NCBI RefSeq assembly: GCF_000308695.1
Contig: NZ_BAGG01000093.1
Location: 124,001-188,000 of the forward strand
DNA length: 64,000 bases
Source: Nocardia takedensis NBRC 100417
Lineage (GTDB): Bacteria; Actinomycetota; Actinomycetes; Mycobacteriales; Mycobacteriaceae
Direction of reading: 5' to 3'
A program made the position numbers and the translations under genes. The stretch's first letter is position 1; the number at the start of each line of letters is the position of its first letter. The notes beneath the pieces are model-generated. The model made no database searches and was not told where the DNA came from. It saw nothing but the letters and a program-made list of their open reading frames with translations. Shown piece by piece: positions 1 through 8,764 of this stretch.

Positions 1-1626
1 CGACGCCGACGACGCGTGCTCTGCCCCCGACCGCCCTGAATCTCGCTCTTGTCCAGGCGATCCCGGCGAAGCTTGCTCTGTCCCCCGCCACACTGGCGGA
101 CCTTGCTCCTGCCGAGGCGAACCCTGCGCTACCGGGGGAGCGTACGGCGAACTCTGCGGTACTTGCTGCGGCGGCGGCGATCCCGGCACACCTTGCACTC
201 CCGGGGGAGCATACGGCGGACCCTGCGCTGCTTGCTGCGGCGGAGCCTGCGGCCCCGGTGGAGCACCGTAGTGCGATGGGTGGCCGGCCTGCGGAACCCC
301 GGAACTCGGATCGGGGAAGGGTTGCGGCTGAGGCACTCCCGGTGGCATCGCGGCTCCGGGAGGCAGAGCCGCCGGCGGTAGTCCGGCACCGGAATGCGGT
401 ACCGGCTGCGGGACCGGAACAGGCGGTGAACCTTGCTGTGGCCCTTGCGATCCCGGCGGGGCGGCATAGGACGGCGCGTATCCGGCGGGTGGCATTCCGG
501 AGCCGGGTTCCGGACCGGGAGGCATCGCGGGAGGCGGAGCCGCCGGTGGCAACCCCGCGCCGGAATGGGGAACCGGTTGCGGGAGCGGACCGCCGTGCCT
601 GCCGGGTTGCGGAACCGCTGGTCCGACTTGGCCCGGTTGCGGAACCGGCGATCCGTACGGCCCGACCAGGGCACCGGGTGGACCCGCCTGCGGCGGCATC
701 GCGCCGGGCGGCGCCGACTGCGGTAGCACGCCCGGCGTGGATTGGGGCATGCCCTGGTAGGGCATCTGGGGCGGGGGAAGGCGGGGACCGGACGTCGTGG
801 TGAGTGCGTGGCGGGCGGCGGCGGCGAAATCCGCGCAGGTGGCGTAGCGGTATTCCGGGAGTTTGGCCATGCCCGCCGCGAGGACCGCGTCCAGGGCGGG
901 GTTCAGGCCGGGGCGACGAACGGCCAGCGGCGGAAGGGCCAGGTGCAGGTGGCCCTTGATGATGTCGGCGGGGTTGTCGGCGTCGAACGGGCCGACGCCC
1001 GCCAGCAGCCAGTACAGGGCGCAGGCCAGCGCGTATTGGTCGGTGCGCGGGTCGAGGCGGCCGCCGGTCATCTGTTCCGGGGAGGCGTAGGCGAGGGTGG
1101 CGGTGAACATGCCGGTCTGGGTGAGGTGGGTGGAGTCCTCGCGGAGCCGCGCGATCCCGAAATCGGTGAGGAACACCCGTTCCTTCTGACCGCCCGAAGC
1201 GCGGGCCAACATGATGTTGGCGGGCTTGACGTCGCGGTGCAGCACCCCCATGCCGTGCGCGTAGTCCAACGCGTCGGCGACACCCTCGATGATCTGCACG
1301 GCGCGTTCCGGGGGCAGGGTGAGCGGGTTGACCGCCGCCGCGTCGACGCCGTCGATGTACTGCATGGCGATCCACAACTGACCGTGTTCGGACCCGCGGT
1401 CGTAGACGGTGACGATGGCGGGATGGTCGAGTTGCGCGACCAGGTCGGCTTCGCGTTCGAACCGGGCGCGGACCTCGGCGTCGGTGAACAACTCCGGGTT
1501 GAGCAGTTTCAGCGCGGTCCTGCGGGCGAAACGCGGCTGCCTGGCCAGATAGACCGAGCCCATGCCGCCCTGTCCGAGCAGGCGCTCGACGGTGTATCCG
1601 GCGAACACGTCACCGCTGTTCAGCAA
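1..1626 (-). CDS. Serine/threonine protein kinase, C-terminus cut by window edge
   Basis: Hanks-type kinase that would phosphorylate Ser/Thr of target proteins. The N-terminal domain (about residues 8-270) shows the glycine loop GQGGMG at 18-23, catalytic Lys40 in ALKLL, Glu59, HRDVKPAN from His130, DFG at 155-157 and SPEQ at 182-185. After about residue 285 the protein becomes a Pro/Gln/Gly-rich tail with internal repeats; the segment QPVPHSGAGLPPAA occurs twice. No transmembrane helix is visible before the edge, so membrane anchoring cannot be judged. I chose the TTG start at 1626 because GGAAGGGG lies just upstream and the family typically begins a few residues before the FAGYTVERLLG segment. 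Kinase activity is secure; the target is unknown. Actinobacterial kinases of this layout are often named PknH-like. Confidence 0.9.
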   Translation of the reverse strand, partial: MLNSGDVFAGYTVERLLGQGGMGSVYLARQPRFARRTALKLLNPELFTDAEVRARFEREADLVAQLDHPAIVTVYDRGSEHGQLWIAMQYIDGVDAAAVNPLTLPPERAVQIIEGVADALDYAHGMGVLHRDVKPANIMLARASGGQKERVFLTDFGIARLREDSTHLTQTGMFTATLAYASPEQMTGGRLDPRTDQYALACALYWLLAGVGPFDADNPADIIKGHLHLALPPLAVRRPGLNPALDAVLAAGMAKLPEYRYATCADFAAAARHALTTTSGPRLPPPQMPYQGMPQSTPGVLPQSAPPGAMPPQAGPPGALVGPYGSPVPQPGQVGPAVPQPGRHGGPLPQPVPHSGAGLPPAAPPPAMPPGPEPGSGMPPAGYAPSYAAPPGSQGPQQGSPPVPVPQPVPHSGAGLPPAALPPGAAMPPGVPQPQPFPDPSSGVPQAGHPSHYGAPPGPQAPPQQAAQGPPYAPPGVQGVPGSPPPQQVPQSSPYAPPVAQGSPRQEQGPPVWRGTEQASPGSPGQERDSGRSGAEHASSAS

Positions 1627-1834
1627 CGCCGCCCCCTTCCGTGAACCAGCCTCAGCAACGAGCGTAGCGAGTGTGCGCGCAAACCGGCGTCGCCTTGCCC
1701 GGGTCGGGCGTGTGCGAGCCCGTGCGGCGAGCTTCTGGTGAGGGGATTTCGAATTCCTCGCGACGATCGGCGAAACTGAACGAGAAGGTTGTAGATGTTT
1801 CACCGCCCTCCGGTGGTGGGGGAAAGGCTCGGCG

Positions 1835-2725
1835 GTGAGATTGACCAGCTCGGTATCCGTTCGTTCGATGCTGCGCCTGGTCGCCGTCTCGACATTGTTC
1901 GCCGTGGGTTCGTGCGCGCTGTTGCCCGAACGCGAGGAGCCCGTCTCCGCGCCGACGATCACCATCGGCGTGCGCGACCGCGGCACCGCCACCCCGTCGT
2001 CGCTGGCCGCCGACTTCACCCAGTTGCAGCCGCGGCTGGCCGGGGAGGTCGGGATGGCGATCATGCCCGTCGGCGGTGACCGGATGACGGTGTTCGGCGA
2101 TTGGACCACCGGCATCGCCTGGTCGACGATCAAGGTGCCGCTGGCGATCGCGGCGCTTCGCCACGACCCGGAGGGCGCGTTCGACGCCGCCGAGGCCGCC
2201 ATCACGGTGTCGGACAACTACGCGGCCGAACTGCTGTGGGAATCGCTGGGCGACGGTCTGGAGGCGGCGCGCGCGGTGCAGGAAGTCCTGGACGAGGCGG
2301 GCGATTCCACGACCGGCGTGGCGGGCCCGCGCACCACCCTGGACTACAACTCCTTCGGCTCGACCGAATGGCCGCTGACCGATCAGGTGCGTTTCGCCTC
2401 GCGACTACCGTGCCTGCCGGAGACCGACACGGTGACCCGGCTGATGGGTGAGATCACCCCCGAGCAGGGGTGGGGGCTCGGCATCATCGACGGCGCGGAA
2501 TTCAAGGGCGGCTGGGGGCCCGACGACGACACCGGCGTCTACCTGGTGCGTCAGTTCGGCATCGTGCCGACGGTGTCCGGGCTGGTCGCCGTGGCCTTTG
2601 CGGCGCAAGCGGATTCGGGAACCTACGAGGACGGCACCGCCCTGCTGGACCGGTTGGCCCGCCTGCTGGAACGCCACCTGGACGAACTGCGCGGCGGCAA
2701 ATGCCCGCCGACCATTCCTTCGTGA
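1835..2725 (+). CDS. Beta-lactamase-like serine hydrolase lipoprotein
   Basis: Predicted exported lipoprotein of 296 residues with the fold of class A beta-lactamases and related penicillin-recognising hydrolases. The signal region ends in a lipobox VGSC with Cys27. Motifs in order: SxxK as S97-T-I-K100, SDN at 126-128, and KGG at 224-226 where true class A beta-lactamases have KTG or KSG. The altered third motif and missing canonical omega-loop signature make an antibiotic-degrading role doubtful; a cell-wall or unknown hydrolase role is as likely. It resembles the mycobacterial LppW group. The GTG start at 1835 has a good ribosome site (GGGGAAAGG, 7 bases away) and supplies the positively charged n-region; an ATG at 1868 is the alternative. 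It diverges from the kinase and converges on the response regulator. Confidence 0.8.
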   Translation: MRLTSSVSVRSMLRLVAVSTLFAVGSCALLPEREEPVSAPTITIGVRDRGTATPSSLAADFTQLQPRLAGEVGMAIMPVGGDRMTVFGDWTTGIAWSTIKVPLAIAALRHDPEGAFDAAEAAITVSDNYAAELLWESLGDGLEAARAVQEVLDEAGDSTTGVAGPRTTLDYNSFGSTEWPLTDQVRFASRLPCLPETDTVTRLMGEITPEQGWGLGIIDGAEFKGGWGPDDDTGVYLVRQFGIVPTVSGLVAVAFAAQADSGTYEDGTALLDRLARLLERHLDELRGGKCPPTIPS

Positions 2726-2738
2726 CGCCCCGCACCCG

Positions 2739-3404
2739 TCAGCCCGGCGTGACCAGCCCGGATTCGTAGGCCAACACCACCGCCTGCGCCCTGTCCCGCA
2801 ATCCGAGTTTCGAGAACACCTTCGACACATGGGTTTTCACGGTCTGCTCCGCGACGAACAGCGATTCGGCGATCTCGGTGTTGGACATGCCCTTCGCGAT
2901 GAGTTCGAGCACTTCGCGTTCACGCGGGGTCAGCGCGGCCAATTGCGGGGCGGGCCGGGCGCGGGTCGCGGTGCGGCGGCGGGTGACGTCGGCGATCAGG
3001 CGGCGGGTCACCGTCGGCGCGAGCAGCGCCTGACCGTCGGCCACCACCCGCACCGCGCGCACCAGTTCCTCGGCGGGCGCGTCCTTGAGCAGGAACCCGC
3101 TCGCGCCAAGACTCAGCGCCTCGTAGACGTAATCGTCGATGTCGAAGGTGGTGAGCATGAGCACCCGCACCGGCGGATCGAAACCGGCCGCGAGGATCTC
3201 GCGGGCGGCGTCGAGCCCGTTCATCTGCGGCATCCGCACATCCATCAACACCACGTCCGGCCGCAGCCGCTTGGCCTCGGCCACCGCGATCCTGCCGTCC
3301 GGCGCGTCACCCACGACACTGATATCGGATTGCGCGGCCAGCAGCGCGCCGAAGCCCTGCCGCACCATCGCCTGATCGTCGGCGATCAAAACCGTGATTG
3401 GCAC
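2739..3404 (-). CDS. NarL/LuxR-family two-component response regulator
   Basis: DNA-binding response regulator of 221 residues. The receiver domain (about 1-120) has acidic residues D9-D10, phospho-acceptor D55 in VVLMD and Lys107 in FLLKD. A LuxR-type helix-turn-helix occupies about 150-215 (LTPREREVLELIA, then TVKTHVSKVFSKL). I placed the start at the GTG at 3404, which gives the usual MPITVLIADDQ beginning; the frame stays open further upstream. Its natural partner is the HisKA_3 kinase whose gene ends at 4831, but about 1.4 kb with two unrelated genes lies between them. Target promoters are unknown. Confidence 0.93.
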   Translation of the reverse strand: MPITVLIADDQAMVRQGFGALLAAQSDISVVGDAPDGRIAVAEAKRLRPDVVLMDVRMPQMNGLDAAREILAAGFDPPVRVLMLTTFDIDDYVYEALSLGASGFLLKDAPAEELVRAVRVVADGQALLAPTVTRRLIADVTRRRTATRARPAPQLAALTPREREVLELIAKGMSNTEIAESLFVAEQTVKTHVSKVFSKLGLRDRAQAVVLAYESGLVTPG

Positions 3405-3585
3405 CCGCTCAGCGTACGACCCCCACCCGACCACCGATATCTCTCACCCGTGCGGAGCAACGCGATGTTGAGATTCTCGCCGGACATCAGCACCCGGCGC
3501 TGGGTCGGTCCGGCCGAGTTTCGGGCGTACACCGGCCGCGGAGCCGAGCATGGGACAAGGTAGCTCCCGAAGGCAGTACTCGGCG

Positions 3586-4161
3586 TCAGTCAGCGACCCG
3601 AACCATGGTCGCTTTGCGGAGTTTCCCATGGAAGCTGTCGCCGACCTCGTAGTCGACTCGAACCCCGGGGCTGATCATCGACAGGTCACCGTCGACATCG
3701 TGTTCGGAGAACCACACATCGCCGGCCGGGTCCGCGACCGCTCCGATGAACCAGTAGCCCAACCACCACCGGACGACACCCGCGAGGGAGGTGTTCGGTC
3801 GATGTGCGGTGCCCGCATGCCCGTAGGGCACCACCACCCCGGGCTCGCTCTCCCGGTACCACCCAGCGTCGCCGGGAACCAGCGGCTGGTCCCCACGCCC
3901 ACGATCCTCGGGCCAGATCATCCCGGTCCGCGACAGGATGTCGTCCTGGATATGGCTGGCCAGCTGACAGGCAACGGACTCCGGCGTGATTCCGGCGGCG
4001 GGGCGAAATCCCATCTCGACTCCCAATTCGGGAATCCGTATGCCGATGGAATCACCGAGCCGGTCGTCGGCCCCGGCGTCGATCAATACCCGGAAACCGA
4101 ACGCATTCACCAGGTCGTCGGCCACCAGCTGCGCCCCGGCAACAGCGTTGGACTCGATCAT
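3586..4161 (-). CDS. Hypothetical protein, possibly with a C-terminal cold-shock-like fold
   Basis: Protein of 191 residues that I do not recognise. There is no signal peptide or membrane helix. The last 60 or so residues (GYWFIGAVADP ... GVRVDYEVGD ... MVRVAD) read like the beta-strand pattern of a cold-shock/OB domain, with a hydrophobic-aromatic start and a V-x-Y/F-E-V strand. This is a weak resemblance, not a domain call. The gene sits with the next one between the response regulator and its kinase. Base composition is lower in GC than the flanking two-component genes, which suggests later acquisition. Function unknown. Confidence 0.6.
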   Translation of the reverse strand: MIESNAVAGAQLVADDLVNAFGFRVLIDAGADDRLGDSIGIRIPELGVEMGFRPAAGITPESVACQLASHIQDDILSRTGMIWPEDRGRGDQPLVPGDAGWYRESEPGVVVPYGHAGTAHRPNTSLAGVVRWWLGYWFIGAVADPAGDVWFSEHDVDGDLSMISPGVRVDYEVGDSFHGKLRKATMVRVAD

Positions 4162-4183
4162 TTCTGCGATTTTGCCACACCTG

Positions 4184-4624
4184 CTAGGGGATCCGGCACC
4201 GGTTGAGTGGGGTCACATACAGGTTTCTGCCGCCGGCATGAGCAGCTTCAACATGGAACACGTCACCGGACGCGTACCGATCGACTCCGTCGCGATAGCG
4301 GCGAAACGCCGAATGCAGGTTGTCGTCCTTGACATTCCACTGCGGGCCTTCCGGCGCCGCACCGTTGATGTAGACCGTCCAGTCATAGCGCCCTGGAACG
4401 TCGGCTCGAACCTCGATGAACCACGCCCAGCTGATGATCCCGATCGGGTCACCGTCGTTGGATGGTCTCGTGTCAACCGTCAACCTGCCCCAACTGGTGG
4501 CGACCACATAGTTCCGACAATCCGGAAGGCTCTGCGCCCGTACCGGTGCCGTCTCGAACAGACCTGCGGCAAGAACTCCCAGAACCAACGCACCAGACCG
4601 AACGACTCGACCAGCCCGAATCAT
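4184..4624 (-). CDS. Secreted hypothetical protein
   Basis: Predicted exported protein of 146 residues. The N-terminus MIRAGRVVRSGALVLGVLAA followed by an alanine-rich segment ending APVRAQS looks like a Sec signal peptide cleaved near residue 32. Two cysteines remain in the mature part (CRNY near its start, NRCRIP at its end) and could form one disulfide. The ATG at 4624 has an excellent ribosome site (AGGGGGA, 4 bases away), so it is preferred over an upstream in-frame start. I do not recognise the family. It lies 22 bases upstream of the preceding hypothetical gene and could be co-transcribed with it. Visibly lower GC than neighbours. Confidence 0.65.
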   Translation of the reverse strand: MIRAGRVVRSGALVLGVLAAGLFETAPVRAQSLPDCRNYVVATSWGRLTVDTRPSNDGDPIGIISWAWFIEVRADVPGRYDWTVYINGAAPEGPQWNVKDDNLHSAFRRYRDGVDRYASGDVFHVEAAHAGGRNLYVTPLNRCRIP

Positions 4625-4830
4625 GTTGTCCCCCTGTACTTCGCACGCATCACGGTTTCCGCGCGTCATAAGGTTCTGACGCGACAGTCCCGAAAATGGC
4701 TCCCCCCGAAATCGGTGGTGCCCATCACAGTGAGCTGCGGTTCCGCACAGCAGTCATTCGACCCCGCAGCGGTTCACCTCCGACGGTCGCTGCTCCCGGA
4801 TTCGATTCTGCGACAGTGGAATCGGCCGGG

Positions 4831-6099
4831 TCAAGGGGTGGACGGGCGCGATTGGCCCGCCCCTGGAGCACCGCCGTATCCCAGCGGGACCGAAAGGTGT
4901 CGTGTACCGGTGTCGACACCCGACTCTCGACCGATGGCGCTCGAGAGGGGGAGGTGGGCTTGGACGGTGAAACCGCCGTCGGGCAGCGGAGTCGCTTCGA
5001 CGCGGCCGCCGACGGCGAGGGCGCGGGCCTGCATGCCCGCGATGCCGTGGCCGCCGTTGCCGATCGCGCGGATCGGTTGGGCCGCCGCGCTGTTGGTGAC
5101 GGCCATGTGCAGTTCGGCGCTGCGGGTGATCTCGACGCGCACCGGTGCGCCGGGGGCGTGGCGGGCGGCGTTGGACAGGGATTCCTGGGCGATGCGGTAG
5201 AGGGCGAGGCCGGTGGTCTCGGGGACGGCGTGCAGGTCGCCGTGGACGGTCCAGTCGATCGCGACGCCGGCGCGGCGCGCGCCCTCGAACAAGGCGAGGG
5301 TGTCGGCGGCGGCGGGTTGGGGCGCGTGTTCGGGCAGTTGGCCGTCACTGCGCAGGATGCCGAGCATGCCGCGGATCTCGTTGAGCGCCTCGCGGGCGGT
5401 CGCGCCGATGGAGTCGAACTCCGCGCGCGCCGCCGGGCTGACCTCGGCGACCCGGTAGGGCGCGGTCTGGGCCTGCACCACCACCAGCGACATGTGATGG
5501 GCGACGACGTCGTGCAGGTCGCGGGCGATGCGCGCCTTCTCCTCGAGGATCGCGCGGCGCGCGCGCTCGAGTTCGTTCTGCTCCTCCTGACGGTGTAACT
5601 GGGCGCGCGAGAACACCAGCCAGCGCACCAGCAGGGCCAGCAGCACCACGGCCGCCATCGCGATCGGCCATCCCCAGGCGGCGTTGATGCCTTGGTCGGC
5701 GGTGGTGGTGCCCATGAGCAGCGAGGTCGCGGCCCAGATGACCGCGACGCTGCGCATCGACGCCGTCATGGCCACCGCGAACAGCAGGGTGATCACCGTC
5801 AGCAGGTGCACCACCTGGAAGGGCATGTCACTGCCCGGTTGGTGCGGGATGGCCAGCGCGATGACCAGTGCGGCGCCCGCCGCGATCGCCCACCCCAGCG
5901 CCGGGTTGATGCGCACCAGCACCACCGGGAACGCGGCGAAGGCGGCGATGAACGGCTGTAGCGCGAGCGGCACCACGTGGGTGACGTGCAGCGTGGGCCA
6001 CGCGATCGAGTAGAAGATCAGCGCGAGTGCCACCGCGCTCAGATCTGTCCACAGGTGCACGCGGTTGCGCGAGCGGGGTGTGACGGGACTGGGCTGCAT
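4831..6099 (-). CDS. Sensor histidine kinase, HisKA_3 family
   Basis: Membrane sensor kinase of about 422 residues. Four to five transmembrane segments fill the first 165 residues. They are followed by a dimerisation/phospho-acceptor helix with ARDLHDVVAHH (phospho-His about 196) and an HATPase domain (QESLSNAARHA, then GHGIAGM). This is the DesK/NarX-like type that pairs with NarL regulators, so the regulator ending at 2739 is the probable partner. After the end of the ATPase domain (GFTVQAHLPL) the frame runs on for about 37 residues of Gly/Ser/Pro-rich sequence with no family character, as if the original stop was lost where foreign DNA joined. The ATG at 6099 is preferred; a GTG at 6123 is possible. 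Confidence 0.9.
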   Translation of the reverse strand: MQPSPVTPRSRNRVHLWTDLSAVALALIFYSIAWPTLHVTHVVPLALQPFIAAFAAFPVVLVRINPALGWAIAAGAALVIALAIPHQPGSDMPFQVVHLLTVITLLFAVAMTASMRSVAVIWAATSLLMGTTTADQGINAAWGWPIAMAAVVLLALLVRWLVFSRAQLHRQEEQNELERARRAILEEKARIARDLHDVVAHHMSLVVVQAQTAPYRVAEVSPAARAEFDSIGATAREALNEIRGMLGILRSDGQLPEHAPQPAAADTLALFEGARRAGVAIDWTVHGDLHAVPETTGLALYRIAQESLSNAARHAPGAPVRVEITRSAELHMAVTNSAAAQPIRAIGNGGHGIAGMQARALAVGGRVEATPLPDGGFTVQAHLPLSSAIGRESGVDTGTRHLSVPLGYGGAPGAGQSRPSTP

Positions 6100-6525
6100 G
6101 ACTACGACACTAGGAACTCCCACCCCATCCGCGCCTCATACCGCCGGGTGAATCCGCGCCCCGTACCCCGGGGTGACACCGCACCCCCGCTCCCCCGACG
6201 GCGGGCGCGCGGAACCGGACCGCGGCGGGACGCGGCGGTCGATCTCCGATTCCTAGCGTCGATCGGCATGAGCATCCCGAGCACCGCCCGGTCCCGCGCC
6301 GCAGCCTCGGCCCTGGCGGCACGGCGTACCGGCAACCATGCGGACGCCGCCGACGACACCCCTGCGGCCCGACTCTGGAATACCGCACGCTCGGCCGGAC
6401 TCCCGAAATCCACACACCCAACCGCGCCGCCGCACCCCACCGCCGGCCCTGGCACCGCACGCGCCGTCATCCCGCGCCACCGACGCGGCCTGTCGGTCGG
6501 CACGGGCGTGGAATCTGCTCGGCCC
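6100..6525. other. Intergenic region between divergent genes
   Basis: About 420 bases between the histidine kinase and the phospholipase-like gene. The frame of the downstream gene is open through much of it, with an ATG at 6268. However, the encoded residues are rich in Arg, Pro, Thr and His and third codon positions are less GC-biased than in the real genes, so I read it as non-coding. It presumably carries both divergent promoters. I see no clear operator, RNA element or repeat. Confidence 0.5.
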
Positions 6526-7224
6526 GTGCGTCTTTCCCCGATAAGGATTGCCTCCGTCCGGCGTCCGAGCGCGGTGCTGGCGGCCGCGGCGGTGGCGGCG
6601 TTCGCCCTGGGCGTGGCGGCCGGACCGGGCGCGGCGGCGGGGCGACCGGTCGCCGAGAACGTCTGGGCCGCACGGGCGGTCACCGAACTGACCGGCGAGC
6701 TCACCGGTCCGGTCACGGTGCCACCGGATTTCGAGACGAGTGCCGGGTATCGGCCGGTGACCGTCGACGGCACGGTGCTGAATCCCGACGGGGACTGCTC
6801 CTCGCCCGTACCGCTGCCCGCGGAGTTCGACACCGCGTGCAAGGCCCACGACCTGGGCTACGACCTGTTGCGCTACGCCGACCGCGCCGGGCAGCCACTG
6901 GGACCGTGGGCGCGCCAGGCGGTCGACGCCGCGTTCGACCGTCGTATGCGGCACGCGTGCGCCGCCCGCGTGGGCGCGGCGGGTCGGGCCGGATGCTTCG
7001 CGGCGGCGGAGATCGCGGACACCGTGGTCGACCTGAACTCCCGCCGCCAGGACTACGGAGCGCCGGTCGTGGAGACGCCGATCGCCGCCGGAGTGGTCGC
7101 GGCACTGCTGGGTGTCGCGGCGCTGGGCGGGGTGATCCTGCTGCTCACCCGCGCCGCACGCCCGATATCGCCCGTGTCCGCCGCGCGAACGGTGCTCGCC
7201 GAGCGAAACGGAGTCCCCGCGTGA
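6526..7224 (+). CDS. Phospholipase A2-like exported or membrane-anchored protein
   Basis: Predicted surface protein of about 232 residues. A hydrophobic export signal lies at residues 13-38, and a single C-terminal transmembrane helix (about 187-208) precedes a short basic tail. The middle carries a prokaryotic phospholipase A2 signature: NPDGDCSSP with Cys91, then CKAHDLGYDLLRYADR with Cys105 and the His108-Asp109 pair that is catalytic in this family. That would make it an enzyme cleaving the sn-2 acyl chain of phospholipids outside the membrane, although the Ca-binding loop is not obvious. The GTG at 6526 is the least bad start; no strong ribosome site is visible. Its stop overlaps the next start (GTGA), so the two are translationally coupled. 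Confidence 0.75.
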   Translation: MRLSPIRIASVRRPSAVLAAAAVAAFALGVAAGPGAAAGRPVAENVWAARAVTELTGELTGPVTVPPDFETSAGYRPVTVDGTVLNPDGDCSSPVPLPAEFDTACKAHDLGYDLLRYADRAGQPLGPWARQAVDAAFDRRMRHACAARVGAAGRAGCFAAAEIADTVVDLNSRRQDYGAPVVETPIAAGVVAALLGVAALGGVILLLTRAARPISPVSAARTVLAERNGVPA

Positions 7225-8735
7225 CGGTCCTCGACACCTCCCCAGCCCCCGCGGACGACACATCCCCCGACGGACGGCCCGAATCCCCACCGACAGCCAC
7301 CGGTCACCCGACCTCCACACCGACGACTACAGCCCCGCGCGAGCACCCGGACTGCCCCGATCTACATCCCGCGATCCGGCAGCGAATACCACGCCCGAGT
7401 GCGTTCTTCCGGCGACCACCGCGCCCCGGCACCACGCTCGCGGTCGCGATCGGGACACTGATCTCCTTGGCCCCCAATCTCCTTCCGCGCACCCCCGGCG
7501 CGCAGGCGATCCTGACGGCGTTGCTGGTTCTCCTCGGCCTCGCGGTGGCGGGGGTCTGGCGGTGGGTGTTGGGTCGGCGGATCGACGTGGACGCGCGATT
7601 CGCGGCTTGGCGGGTTCCGCTCGCGGTGCTCTCCGTCGCGCTGATCGCGGTGGCGGCGGTGCGGGCGGGGCATTGGCAGAACGGGTTGCGCGAGGCGATG
7701 GGGACGCCGCCGATCGGTCCGGGGTACTGGGTGCGCTGGGCGGTGGGGGCGACCGTGGTCGTGGCGGCGTGTCTGGGGGCGGCGCGGGGCGTCGGGTGGG
7801 TGGTGCGGGCATTGGGGCGGGTCCGGGCCGGCGCGGTGGGGGTGGCGGCGGCGCTGGCGGTGCACCTGGTGATCGCGCCGGCCGTGGTGGACGGTCGGCG
7901 CGCCGCCTATGCCGCCGCGGACGCCGTGATCGATCCTGGGGTCGACGCGCCGTTGTCGTCGTCGCGGTCGGGCAGTGCCGAGTCGGCGGTGCCGTGGGCG
8001 ACGTTGGGCGCGCAGGGCAGGCGGTTCGTCGCCCAGGCGCCCGCGGGCCCGACGACGGTGTACGTGGGTCTGGGTTCGGCGCCGGACCCGGCGGCGCGGG
8101 TGGCCTTGGCGGTGCGGGAACTGGAACGGTCCGGCGGGTTCGAGCGGGCGGCGCTGGTCCTGGCGATCCCGACGGGGTCGGGGTGGATCGACAGCGCGGC
8201 GAGCGAGGGGTTGGCGCGGCGGTTCGGGTCGGAGGTGGCGGTGGTGGGGGTGCAGTATTCGGCCGCGCCGAGTTGGGTGAGTTTCGTGTTCGGTCGGGCG
8301 GAGGCGATCCGGGTGACGCGCGCGCTGATGGCGGCGGTCGAGCGGGCGTTGGCGGACCGGCCGCACCGGCCGAAACTGTTCGTCTACGGGCAGAGTCTCG
8401 GCGCGACGGCGGGGAGCGCGGTCTTCGCCGACGACGCCGATCAGCGGCGGCGGACCTGCGCGGTGCTGTGGGCGGGTCCGCCGGGCGGGGCGGTGCATCG
8501 CGGGGGCGCGACGGTGTTGGCGAACAGTTCCGATCCGGTGGTGCGCTGGTCGGTGCCGCTGCTGTGGCGGTCGCCGGATCTGCGCGGGGTCCGTCGGGAC
8601 GCGCCGGTCCCGGCCTGGCTGCCGGTGGTCGGGTTCGTGCAGACCACCGCCGACCTGGTGGGGGCGCTGGACGCGCCGCGCGGGCACGGTCACCGGTACG
8701 GCACGGATCAGGGCACGGCCCTCGGGGACTGCTGA
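7221..8735 (+). CDS. Membrane alpha/beta hydrolase (Abhydrolase_9 type)
   Basis: Integral membrane hydrolase of 504 residues. After a Pro/Thr-rich cytoplasmic N-terminus come four to five transmembrane helices (about 70-225). The C-terminal alpha/beta hydrolase domain starts near 240 and has the nucleophile elbow GQSLGA with Ser392. This matches the paired Abhydrolase_9_N/Abhydrolase_9 architecture common in mycobacteria and nocardiae, whose substrate is not established; a lipid or ester is a reasonable guess. The GTG start overlaps the stop of the phospholipase-like gene by 4 bases, arguing that the two products act together on envelope lipids. Confidence is high for the fold, low for the substrate. 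Confidence 0.85.
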   Translation: MTVLDTSPAPADDTSPDGRPESPPTATGHPTSTPTTTAPREHPDCPDLHPAIRQRIPRPSAFFRRPPRPGTTLAVAIGTLISLAPNLLPRTPGAQAILTALLVLLGLAVAGVWRWVLGRRIDVDARFAAWRVPLAVLSVALIAVAAVRAGHWQNGLREAMGTPPIGPGYWVRWAVGATVVVAACLGAARGVGWVVRALGRVRAGAVGVAAALAVHLVIAPAVVDGRRAAYAAADAVIDPGVDAPLSSSRSGSAESAVPWATLGAQGRRFVAQAPAGPTTVYVGLGSAPDPAARVALAVRELERSGGFERAALVLAIPTGSGWIDSAASEGLARRFGSEVAVVGVQYSAAPSWVSFVFGRAEAIRVTRALMAAVERALADRPHRPKLFVYGQSLGATAGSAVFADDADQRRRTCAVLWAGPPGGAVHRGGATVLANSSDPVVRWSVPLLWRSPDLRGVRRDAPVPAWLPVVGFVQTTADLVGALDAPRGHGHRYGTDQGTALGDC

Positions 8736-8750
8736 ACCTTGCGACAGACA

Positions 8751-8764
8751 TAGAACTTGTTCTA
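8751..8764. promoter_or_regulatory. KstR-type operator palindrome
   Basis: TAGAACTTGTTCTA is a perfect 6-base inverted repeat around TT. It fits the published KstR consensus TnnAACnnGTTnnA (the TetR-family repressor of cholesterol catabolism in mycobacteria and rhodococci). It ends 10 bases before the ATG at 8775, so it must overlap the promoter or transcript start of that gene. Confidence 0.7.

Noticed and set aside
6268-6525. An earlier ATG (6268) that would lengthen the phospholipase-like protein by 86 residues
   Set aside because: The added residues are low-complexity Arg/Pro/Thr/His with weaker third-position GC and would bury the signal peptide inside the protein.
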